Of a DNA stretch of 64,000 bases, positions 16,263 to 23,271 are shown one piece after another. Made by a program: the position numbers and the translations under genes. The stretch comes from Streptomyces cirratus (lineage in GTDB: Bacteria; Actinomycetota; Actinomycetes; Streptomycetales; Streptomycetaceae): positions 372,001 through 436,000 of the forward strand of contig NZ_BMVP01000005.1 of the NCBI RefSeq assembly GCF_014650775.1, given 5' to 3'. Within the stretch, counting starts at the first letter, position 1. Every line of letters begins with the position of its first letter. Below the pieces are notes generated by a model that was not told the origin of the DNA, searched no databases, and saw only the letters and a list, made by a program, of their open reading frames with translations.

Positions 16263-16313
16263 TTGTGGCAATTCCAGCCTGACGACAGCTCATTCCCGCC
16301 ACAGCTGTGGCAA
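16263..16313. promoter_or_regulatory. Divergent regulatory region with 14-bp palindrome and TGTGGCAA repeats
   Basis: GCCACAGCTGTGGC at 16298-16311 is a perfect palindrome. TGTGGCAA occurs at 16264-16271 and again at 16306-16313, 42 bp apart (about four helical turns). The block sits between two divergent XRE regulators in locally A+T-richer DNA, so it probably contains operator sites for one or both. Confidence 0.5.
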
Positions 16314-16401
16314 GTTCTGGCCCTCCGGGGGGAGACCGGATAGATTCCCTGGGGCCGACCCCGTGCCCGTATTGACCCCGCGCGATCTAGGAGAACCACT
16401 G

Positions 16402-17070
16402 GTGACAGACGGCTTCCCGGCTCCCGTCGCGGTGGCCAACGCGTCTCTGGCAGCCACCGTCACGCGGGTCGCCGAACTCGCGGGCAAGATGGGCCGAGAC
16501 CTGAACCAGGTATTCGACCTCCGCCGGCTCTCCGAGGCCTCGGGTGTCCCGACGGACGTGATCAAAACCCTGCTCGACGGCCGGCGGGCCGGTGAACCCG
16601 ACCTGCAGACCCGATTCCTGCAGCGTCTGGACCTGCTCCGGCGCACCAGGGTCAAACCCAACGGCCGCCGCTACACCCAGCAGGAGATCGCGGACGGAGC
16701 CGGCATGTCCCGGCAGCAGGCGGGCGCCCTGATCAACGGCGACCGCCGGCCCACGATGGAGCACTGCGACGCGATCCAGCGCTTCTTCGGCGTGCACGCC
16801 GGCTTCCTCACCGCCCACGACGCGGACGCCCTCACCGACGCCCTCCAGCGCACCGAGCAGCAACTGCTCCAGGACTTCGCCGGACGCGAGCGCGAAACCG
16901 TACCCGCCGAGGCCGCATCAGCCGGCGATCCGCTGGCAAGACTCCTGCAGAACCACGGCGTACGGGGCATCGCCTGGCGCGCCGCCCAACTGCCCAGCGA
17001 CAAGCACCGGGACAAGGTGACCGAATGGCTGGACATGCTCCTCGAAAGCGTCAAACCGAACGAATCATGA
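16402..17070 (+). CDS. XRE-like DNA-binding regulator, first gene of a three-gene module
   Basis: A 222-residue protein with a helix-turn-helix region in the middle: R-R-Y-T-Q-Q-E-I-A-D-G-A-G-M-S-R-Q-Q-A-G-A-L-I-N-G, followed by R-R-P-T-M-E-H-C-D-A-I-Q-R-F-F-G-V. The first 60 residues hold a further helical segment (L-S-E-A-S-G-V-P-T-D-V-I-K-T-L-L-D-G). The last 90 form a helical tail with no recognised motif. GTG 16402 follows AGGAG at 16389-16393. This regulator, an ImmA/IrrE-like zincin and a DUF6545 membrane protein follow one another on the same strand; such trios recur in Streptomyces. In known XRE/ImmA systems the protease cleaves the repressor, which suggests the same here; that is inference. 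Confidence 0.85.
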   Translation: MTDGFPAPVAVANASLAATVTRVAELAGKMGRDLNQVFDLRRLSEASGVPTDVIKTLLDGRRAGEPDLQTRFLQRLDLLRRTRVKPNGRRYTQQEIADGAGMSRQQAGALINGDRRPTMEHCDAIQRFFGVHAGFLTAHDADALTDALQRTEQQLLQDFAGRERETVPAEAASAGDPLARLLQNHGVRGIAWRAAQLPSDKHRDKVTEWLDMLLESVKPNES

Positions 17071-17135
17071 CCCAGTCGAAAAGCCTGGATCTGATCCTTG
17101 AGTCCTGATCCGGATCCGCGCCGACGGGGAGAACG

Positions 17136-17693
17136 GTGAGCATAGGCAGAGAGCAGCGGCGGTTGTGCGGGGAGCTGGTGGCCGGCATCAAGCTGACCGC
17201 CCCCGTCGAGCCAGTGGACCTTTACGCCGCGCTCTGCGAGGGCATGAGCAGACTGCGGGGCCGGCCGGTGGAGTTCCGGACGGCCGCGTTCCCCGAGGGG
17301 ACGGCCAGCGGGCTCTGGCTCGACCTGGCACACCGCGACCTGATCGTCATCGAGGAACGCACGGCACCCGACCACCAGCTGGTGATCCTGGGCCACGAAC
17401 TGTGGCACATGAAGGCGGGCCACTGCAGCCACCACGTCGACGGGGCAGCCGTCGCCGCGCGGCTGCTGGCCGACGAGGCCGACATCGGCGAGACGGTCCG
17501 CCGCGTCGCCGCCCGCACCCGCGCCGACGTCCGGGAGGAGACGGAGGCGGAGACCTTCGGGCTGCTGCTCGGCAGCCGGTGCAGGAACTGGCTCGCCGGG
17601 TCCGGCGGACACCGCGCCCCCGCGCAGCGCGACCAGCTCGCCGGCAGGATCGAAACGTCCCTCGGCTACCGGGGGCACAGGAACGAGCTTTGA
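17136..17693 (+). CDS. ImmA/IrrE-like zinc metallopeptidase (HEXXH)
   Basis: A 185-residue protein with the zincin motif H-E-L-W-H at residues 87-91. It sits in the context V-I-L-G-H-E-L-W-H-M-K-A-G-H, as in ImmA/IrrE (M78-like) regulatory peptidases. A downstream E-T-E-A-E-T-F-G-L-L-L-G helix supplies the probable third zinc ligand (a Glu) and matches the family's E-x-x-A-x-x-F-A pattern. The N-terminal 80 residues hold a beta-strand segment (S-G-L-W-L-D-L-A-H-R-D-L-I-V-I-E) typical of the fold. Databases often call these the toxin component of a toxin-antitoxin system, but peptidase function fits the motif better. Its stop overlaps the next start (TTGA). Confidence 0.87.
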   Translation: MSIGREQRRLCGELVAGIKLTAPVEPVDLYAALCEGMSRLRGRPVEFRTAAFPEGTASGLWLDLAHRDLIVIEERTAPDHQLVILGHELWHMKAGHCSHHVDGAAVAARLLADEADIGETVRRVAARTRADVREETEAETFGLLLGSRCRNWLAGSGGHRAPAQRDQLAGRIETSLGYRGHRNEL

Positions 17694-18871
17694 ACGGACA
17701 GGACTACTACATCCCCGCGGCGGCGATGGCGGTCTCCCTCGCCTTCAAGGTGCCGGCCCTGCGCGCCGACTGGCGCGATCCGCTGCTGCGTTCCGTCTGC
17801 GCCCTGCTGATGCTGGCCGGGGCGGTGTTCACCTTCGCCGCCCCGCCGACCATCGCGGCCGTCAACCGCTGGACCGGTGTCCCCAACTTCTCGGCCCCCC
17901 TGGTCTACTGCCTCATCACCGCGTTCAGCGCCTCCTGCCTGGTGCTGATCTTCAACTGGCGCGGCGGCGAGCCCGAGGAGATCCGGCGCACCTCCCGCCG
18001 CTGGATCTCCGGCTACTCCGTCGTGATCGCCGCGATCATCGTCGTGTACGCCCTCGGCTCCGCCCCGGTGGAACGGCTGCGCGACTTCGACACCTACTAC
18101 GCCAACACCCCGTACATCCGGCTGATGATCGCCGCCTACCTGCTCGCCCACAACGTGGCCGCGATCACGATGACGGCCATGTGCTGGCGCTGGGCCCTCC
18201 AGGTCCGCGGCTGGCTGCGCACCGGCCTGTTCATCATCGTCGGCGGCTACGCGTTCAGCCTCGCCTACGACGCCGCCAAGATGTCGGCCGTCGTCGCCCG
18301 CTGGACCGGCCACGACCTGGACGACCTGAGCACCCTCGTCGCCCCGCCGCTCGCCTCCATGGGCGCGCTCGTCAGCGCCACCGGCTTCGTGCTGCCGCTG
18401 CTGTGCCAGCACCTCTCCGACAGCTGGCGCACCTGGTCGACCTACCGGCGCCTGGGCACGCTCTGGCACGAGATGCAGAGCACCGCGCCCGCCGGAACCC
18501 CCTCGGTCCGCATGTCCTGGTGGTCACCGGCGGAAATCAGGATGATCCAGCGGGAGTCGGACATCCACGACGGCTTCCTGCGCCTGGGCCCCTGCTTCGA
18601 CCGCCGTCGCCGGGACCTCGCCTACCAGCAGGCCCGCGCGGACGGCGCCGACGAGGCCACGGCCCGCGCCGTCGCCGACGCCGCGATGGTCGCGGCGGCG
18701 GTGCGCACGAGCGTCACCGACCCCGAGGGCGCCTGCGGCCCGAACGGGGCGGACCGGGTCCACGTCACCGCCGACGGGCCGCGCGACCTCGTACGGATCT
18801 CCCACGCCCTGCGGCACTCGCCCCTGGTGGCGGCGGTACGACGGCAGGCCGCGGCCCTGTCGGGACTCTGA
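17690..18871 (+). CDS. DUF6545 (MAB_1171c-type) integral membrane protein
   Basis: A 393-residue membrane protein. About seven hydrophobic segments fill the first 245 residues. They begin with a short N-terminus and a first helix at I-P-A-A-A-M-A-V-S-L, and end with the L-A-S-M-G-A-L-V-S-A-T-G-F-V-L-P segment. The remaining 150 residues are cytosolic and include R-E-S-D-I-H-D-G-F-L-R-L, a segment I associate with this family. No transporter motif is visible, although annotations sometimes say putative transporter. TTG 17690 overlaps the zincin stop (TTGA) with AGGA upstream, so translation is coupled. A plausible job is a membrane sensor or the zincin's target, but its function is undescribed as far as I know. 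Confidence 0.88.
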   Translation: MNGQDYYIPAAAMAVSLAFKVPALRADWRDPLLRSVCALLMLAGAVFTFAAPPTIAAVNRWTGVPNFSAPLVYCLITAFSASCLVLIFNWRGGEPEEIRRTSRRWISGYSVVIAAIIVVYALGSAPVERLRDFDTYYANTPYIRLMIAAYLLAHNVAAITMTAMCWRWALQVRGWLRTGLFIIVGGYAFSLAYDAAKMSAVVARWTGHDLDDLSTLVAPPLASMGALVSATGFVLPLLCQHLSDSWRTWSTYRRLGTLWHEMQSTAPAGTPSVRMSWWSPAEIRMIQRESDIHDGFLRLGPCFDRRRRDLAYQQARADGADEATARAVADAAMVAAAVRTSVTDPEGACGPNGADRVHVTADGPRDLVRISHALRHSPLVAAVRRQAAALSGL

Positions 18872-18880
18872 CGAACGGGC

Positions 18881-19657
18881 CTACCGCGCCGCCGCGATCG
18901 ACACCGTCGGGAAGAGGTCCTCGAACGGCCCCGCCGAATCGGAGCCGTCCCGCCCGTACGGCGCGTCGAAACTCCACACCATGAACAGCAGGAACACGAT
19001 CAGCGCGCTGAACAGCCCCGCCAGCAGCAGCTCGCGGCCCGAACGCCGGATCTGGAGCGTGAAGATCAGCCCGACCGTGACCAGGCCGCCCACCAGCAGT
19101 CCGAACCACACCACCCCCGGCAGCGTCGACTCGTCGCTCTGCACCCGCGAGTGCCGGGCGTCGTCGGCCGCCGCGATGTGGTCGAGCAGCGGCTGGTAGG
19201 CCTGCGCCTGGAGTTCGGTGGCCGGGCTCTGGTGGGTGACGTCGGTGCGCAGCGTGCCGAGCAGCTTCGCGCCCTCGGTGGAGGCGGCCTGCCCGGAGGT
19301 CAGCCGCGGCCAGTCCACGTTGACGGTGTGGGAGACGTACGCGTCCACCTCCCCGCGGATCCGGTCGCGCACCGGTGCCGGGTAGACGTCGGCGCGCTGG
19401 GTGACCTCGTACAGCGACTGCGCCTCGCGCCGCACGCTGTCCTCGGCGGAGCCGCGCGCCTCCCAGACACCGGCGATGGCCAGGCCCAGCACGATCGCGT
19501 AGACCACGCCGACCATCATCGTCATGTACTCGATGACGTCGGGGGTTTCGCTGGTGTCCTCGTCCTCCGCGACCCGGCGGTGCCGGAGCAGGGTGCAGGC
19601 GAGGACGAGGGCGCAGACGAGCGCCATGGCGATGGCCAGGACCAGCCATTCGGACAC
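18881..19657 (-). CDS. DUF4239 (bestrophin-like) membrane protein
   Basis: A 258-residue protein with two hydrophobic segments at the N-terminus (about 1-22 and 48-68) and two at the C-terminus (about 185-240). These flank a soluble, charged central region, the standard DUF4239 plan. The family has been linked loosely to bestrophin-like chloride channels on fold grounds, but no function has been shown. GTG 19657 has GGGAGAA upstream. It converges on the DUF6545 gene with only a 9-nt gap between stop codons and probably follows the small membrane protein gene upstream, from which it is 45 nt away. Confidence 0.87.
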   Translation of the reverse strand: MSEWLVLAIAMALVCALVLACTLLRHRRVAEDEDTSETPDVIEYMTMMVGVVYAIVLGLAIAGVWEARGSAEDSVRREAQSLYEVTQRADVYPAPVRDRIRGEVDAYVSHTVNVDWPRLTSGQAASTEGAKLLGTLRTDVTHQSPATELQAQAYQPLLDHIAAADDARHSRVQSDESTLPGVVWFGLLVGGLVTVGLIFTLQIRRSGRELLLAGLFSALIVFLLFMVWSFDAPYGRDGSDSAGPFEDLFPTVSIAAAR

Positions 19658-19702
19658 GAGGGTTCTCCCGTTCGAGGGTCGGAGGGTCGGAGGGTGGAAG
19701 GA

Positions 19703-20236
19703 CTACCGGGCGCTCTTGGAGCGGGGGCGCAGCGCGACGGCGGCGAGCACGGCCGGGGTGGTGACGACGACCATCAGCATCATGGTGGAGATGCCGTTCG
19801 GGCCCCTGCGCTCAAGAGCCGATGAGTGGTACGCCGGCACGTGGAAGCGGCCCACGGGCGCGGCGGCGGCCTTTCGTGGGGGCGGAGCGGAAGCCCTGGC
19901 CAGCGCCGCCTGCGCCTGCGGCCCGGCAGCCGCCCGGACCGGCGGCGGCTGCGCCCCCTCCCCCGGCGTCCCCGGCCGGACCGGGAGGCCGGGGGCCAGC
20001 CCGGGGTGTCGCACGGTCGGCCGCCGGTCCCCGGGCGCGGTCACCCGCACGGAAGGCTCCCTGATGAGCGCCGGGGGCTTCGGCGCGGCCGGCGGCCGCT
20101 GATGCCCGGCGGGCACGCAGATGTCGACCCGGGCACCGTGGCCGGCTCCGTCGTCGGCGACCGCCACATGGCCGTGCAGCGGGCACAGCGCACCCGCCAG
20201 CCCGGCCCCGGCGACGTACTGCCAAGCGGTCACCAC
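19703..20236 (-). CDS. Small hypothetical membrane protein
   Basis: A 177-residue protein I cannot assign. The N-terminus starts at GTG 20236 after a GGGAGGG site. It has a weakly hydrophobic segment (W-Q-Y-V-A-G-A-G-L-A-G-A-L). A long Pro/Ala/Arg-rich disordered middle follows. A C-terminal transmembrane helix (S-T-M-M-L-M-V-V-V-T-T-P-A-V-L-A-A-V-A-L) ends in R-P-R-S-K-S. The lack of alternative genes in the region, the ribosome site and the clear terminal helix argue that it is real. It lies 45 nt upstream of, and codirectional with, the DUF4239 gene, so the two may form an operon of membrane proteins. Confidence 0.6.
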   Translation of the reverse strand: MVTAWQYVAGAGLAGALCPLHGHVAVADDGAGHGARVDICVPAGHQRPPAAPKPPALIREPSVRVTAPGDRRPTVRHPGLAPGLPVRPGTPGEGAQPPPVRAAAGPQAQAALARASAPPPRKAAAAPVGRFHVPAYHSSALERRGPNGISTMMLMVVVTTPAVLAAVALRPRSKSAR

Positions 20237-20340
20237 GTGACTGGCCCTCCCGATCCGTTTCGGCGGCAGCCGGCAGTGGATGCGGGGCTGCTGTTGAAGA
20301 AACGATCACGGCCCGGGTACGACACGCCTGGCGGGTACGC

Positions 20341-20375
20341 GAGAGGGGCGCGACCCGGTGGGTCGCGCCCCTCTC
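20341..20375 (-). terminator. Terminator downstream of metG
   Basis: 16-bp perfectly complementary arms (20341-20356 and 20360-20375) with a GGT loop lie 20 nt beyond the metG stop codon on the minus strand. Confidence 0.75.
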
Positions 20376-20394
20376 ATGTCTGCGTTCAGCGGCC

Positions 20395-22110
20395 TCAGGC
20401 CTGCGGGGAGCCCCCGAAGCGCTCGCGGTAGGACTCCAGGTCCTCCTCCGTGACCCGGGCGAAGAGCACCGGCGGCACGGTGAACGGCGTACCCGCCGGG
20501 ACGGCGTCCAGCGACTTGGCCTGCTCCGGGGAGATCCACGTGGCCGTGTCGTCGGCGAGCGCGAACGCGGAGCGCATGGCGCGCGCCGAGGCCGGGATGA
20601 ACGGCTCCGAGACGACCGAGTAGAAGTGGATCAGGTTCATCGCGGTGCGCAGGGTGAGCGCCGCGCCCTCCAGGTCGGTCTTGACCTCCAGCCAGGGGGC
20701 CTTCTCGTCGAGGTACGCGTTGCCGGCGGACCACAGGGCGCGCAGCGCGGCCGCGGCCTTGCGGTACTGGAGGGACTCCATGTGGCCCTCGTACTCGGCC
20801 AGCAGCTCGGCGATCTGCTCGCCCAGCCTGCCTTCGGCCTCGCCGGCCGGGCTGCCCGCCGGGACCTCGTCGCCGAACTTCTTGCGGGAGAAGGTCAGCA
20901 CGCGGTTGACGAAGTTGCCGAGCGTGCCGCCGAGGTCCTTGTTGACGGTGGCGGCGAAGTGCTCCCACGTGAAGGACGAGTCGTCGGACTCGGGGGCGTT
21001 CGCGATGAGGAAGTAGCGCCAGAAGTCGGCCGGGAGGATCTCCAGCGCCTGGTCGGTGAAGACGCCGCGCTTCTGCGAGGTGGAGAACTTGCCGCCGTAG
21101 TACGTCAGCCAGTTGAAGGCCTTGACGTAGTCGACCTTCTTCCAGGGCTCGCGGGTGCCGAGCTCGGTGGCGGGGAACATCACCGTGTGGAACGGGACGT
21201 TGTCCTTGGCCATGAACTGCGTGTAGCGCACGTCCTCGGCCTCGTACCACCAGGACTTGTAGTCGCGGTTCGCCGGGTCGGTGTCCGCCCACTCCTTGGT
21301 GGAGGCGATGTACTCGATCGGCGCGTCGAACCAGACGTAGAAGACCTTGCCGTCGGCGGCGAGCTCGGGCCACGTGTCGGCCGGGACGGGGACGCCCCAG
21401 TCGAGGTCACGGGTGATCGCACGGTCGTGCAGGCCCTCGGTCAGCCACTTGCGGGCGATGGAGGAGGCCAGCTGCGGCCACTCCTCCTCGTGCTCCGCGA
21501 CCCAGGCCTCGACCTCGTGCTGGAGCTTGGACTGGAGGAGGAAGAGGTGCTTGGTCTCGCGGACCTCCAGGTCCGTGGAGCCGGAGATGGCCGAGCGCGG
21601 CTCGATCAGGTCCGTGGGGTCCAGGACGCGGGTGCAGTTCTCGCACTGGTCGCCGCGGGCCTTGTCGTAGCCGCAGTGCGGGCAGGTGCCCTCGACGTAG
21701 CGGTCCGGCAGGAAGCGCCCGTCGACCGGCGAGTACACCTGGCGGATCGCGCGCTCCTCGATGAAGCCGTTCTCCTGGAGGCGGCGCGCGAAGTGCTGGG
21801 TGATCTCGGCGTTCTGCTGCGAGGAGCTGCGGCCGAAGTAGTCGAAGGACAGCTCGAAGCCGTCGTAGACCGCCTTCTGGGCGTCGTGCGCCTGCGCACA
21901 GAATTCGGCGACCGACAGGCCGGCCGCCTTGGCGGCGAGTTCGGCGGGGGTGCCGTGCTCGTCGGTGGCGCAGATGTAGAGGACGTCGTGGCCGCGCTGG
22001 CGGAGGTACCGGGAGTACACATCCGCCGGAAGCATCGACCCGACCATGTTGCCCAGGTGCTTGATCCCGTTGATGTAGGGAAGCGCGCTGGTGATCAGGT
22101 GTCGAGCCAT
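20395..22110 (-). CDS. metG: Methionyl-tRNA synthetase
   Basis: A 571-residue class I synthetase that charges tRNA-Met. The N-terminal HIGH-equivalent lies in A-L-P-Y-I-N-G-I-K-H-L-G-N. The zinc knuckle is C-P-H-C...C-E-N-C. W-F-D-A-P-I-E-Y precedes the KMSKS-equivalent, which here is K-F-S-T-S, near residue 340; this variant is known from the actinobacterial MetRS subclass that also lacks the C-terminal tRNA-binding domain. ATG 22110 begins M-A-R-H-L-I-T-S-A-L-P-Y, the standard start; an ATG five codons upstream is less likely. Its 5' region is shared with the divergent sigma-factor gene. Confidence 0.96.
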   Translation of the reverse strand: MARHLITSALPYINGIKHLGNMVGSMLPADVYSRYLRQRGHDVLYICATDEHGTPAELAAKAAGLSVAEFCAQAHDAQKAVYDGFELSFDYFGRSSSQQNAEITQHFARRLQENGFIEERAIRQVYSPVDGRFLPDRYVEGTCPHCGYDKARGDQCENCTRVLDPTDLIEPRSAISGSTDLEVRETKHLFLLQSKLQHEVEAWVAEHEEEWPQLASSIARKWLTEGLHDRAITRDLDWGVPVPADTWPELAADGKVFYVWFDAPIEYIASTKEWADTDPANRDYKSWWYEAEDVRYTQFMAKDNVPFHTVMFPATELGTREPWKKVDYVKAFNWLTYYGGKFSTSQKRGVFTDQALEILPADFWRYFLIANAPESDDSSFTWEHFAATVNKDLGGTLGNFVNRVLTFSRKKFGDEVPAGSPAGEAEGRLGEQIAELLAEYEGHMESLQYRKAAAALRALWSAGNAYLDEKAPWLEVKTDLEGAALTLRTAMNLIHFYSVVSEPFIPASARAMRSAFALADDTATWISPEQAKSLDAVPAGTPFTVPPVLFARVTEEDLESYRERFGGSPQA

Positions 22111-22677
22111 CCTCGGATGCTCCATTTCATATGTGCGGTATGTGCGGTGACAACGGGCCGTGACGGACTGTGATGCTGTTCATCGTATCGAACCGCCGAA
22201 AGGCCCGGCGCCCCGTTTTTCCACGGGTGGACGTAACGCAAAAGCGAGGGAAGTGACCTCTGCGTCACGGCCCTCGCGCTGGGGTCATGTTACAGGCGCG
22301 GCGGCGGGGCCCCGGACCCGTGACCGGAGGGTGGGCGCGGGCGGACGGCGGGGTCCGTCCCGTCGCGTCGACGCCGTTTTGCCGGGTGGGAGCACCTGCC
22401 GGGGGGCATATGCGTGTGCGCTGGTTGAGCCGTCACCCGATCGAAGGAGATCACGAGTCGATCGTCACCGAACGCTTTGCTTCCAGGTTTCCTCTCTGCG
22501 CCCACCGAATGCGCCCGCGCTGACAGGCTGACGGCGAGAACGCCGGGCAGACGAGAGCCGCGAGGGACGCTCGGCGTACGAGGGCGGGGCACGGCGACGA
22601 GGGTTCGGCACATCCGGCGGGCTTCGGGTTCAGCGGGTTCAGGCGGGTTCAGCGGGTTCAGGGGACGAGGTGGAGCG
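22111..22677. other. Divergent intergenic region between metG and the sigma-factor gene
   Basis: This 567-bp stretch contains no gene I can support. The part next to metG (about 22190-22290) is less G+C-rich and probably holds the metG promoter. I found no T-box or S-box. The right end holds four CGGGTTCAG repeats. A 38-codon frame at 22410-22523 looks like chance. Confidence 0.6.
22625..22661 (+). repeat. Four tandem CGGGTTCAG repeats before the sigma-factor gene
   Basis: CGGGTTCAG occurs at 22625-22633, 22634-22642, 22644-22652 and 22653-22661, with a single extra G between copies 2 and 3. The array ends a few bases before the AGGTGGAG ribosome site, so it lies in the mRNA leader or overlaps the promoter. 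Confidence 0.85.
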
Positions 22678-23271
22678 GTGAGTGATGGCGGACCCGAGGA
22701 GTCCGGGGGTGCCGTGGGACTGCCGAGCCGGCGACGGCAGCCGACTCCCATGACCCAGTGGGACCCGCCCGCACGCCTGTCCTATTGGGCTTTCCATACC
22801 AATCGGCGGCCTGCGTACATGCGTTTCGCGTATCTTCAGCTCGGCTCCGACGCGGCCGCCGAGGACGCGGTGGACGCCACCTTCGACTCGATCATGAACG
22901 AGTGGCTCCGGATGCTTCACATGGACCGCCTCGACGCCTACGCCTGGACCGTCCTCAAGCAACGGATCGTCGACCGCCAGCACCGCCGCACGCCCTGCCC
23001 CGAACCGATGGACATCAGCGCCTTCGAGGCGGCTCTCAAGGAGGTCCACACCGACCAGTACGAAGTGCTGACGGACACCATCCGCTTCTACTCGGCCGTC
23101 TCCCGGCTCGCCGAGCGGCAGCGGGACGCGGTGCTGCTGCGCTACGGGCTCCAGTGCAGCCCCGGTGAGGCGGCCGCCGTGATGGGCGTCGACGAGGCCA
23201 CGGTCCGTTCGCAGCTCGGGCAGGCCCACCGTCGGCTCGCCCGCCTGCTCGACGCCTCCGCCGAATCATGA
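22678..23271 (+). CDS. ECF-type RNA polymerase sigma factor
   Basis: A 197-residue protein with an N-terminal region 2-like stretch (A-Y-M-R-F-A-Y-L-Q-L-G-S-D-A-A-A-E-D-A-V-D and F-D-S-I-M-N-E-W). It ends in a sigma-70 region 4 HTH (L-A-E-R-Q-R-D-A-V-L-L-R-Y-G-L-Q, then E-A-A-A-V-M-G-V-D-E-A-T-V-R-S-Q-L). It would direct RNA polymerase to a small regulon. GTG 22678 is chosen for the AGGTGGAG just upstream; ATG 22750 would give the minimal domain but lacks a good ribosome site. Its stop overlaps the start of the IclR-like regulator (ATGA), so the pair is coupled. No anti-sigma factor gene is adjacent. Confidence 0.82.
   Translation: MSDGGPEESGGAVGLPSRRRQPTPMTQWDPPARLSYWAFHTNRRPAYMRFAYLQLGSDAAAEDAVDATFDSIMNEWLRMLHMDRLDAYAWTVLKQRIVDRQHRRTPCPEPMDISAFEAALKEVHTDQYEVLTDTIRFYSAVSRLAERQRDAVLLRYGLQCSPGEAAAVMGVDEATVRSQLGQAHRRLARLLDASAES

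Noticed and set aside
22410..22523. 38-codon ATG frame between metG and the sigma factor
   Set aside because: No ribosome site, no recognisable motif and an unconvincing composition.
22625..22661. CRISPR-like repeat
   Set aside because: The 9-bp units are directly adjacent with no spacers.
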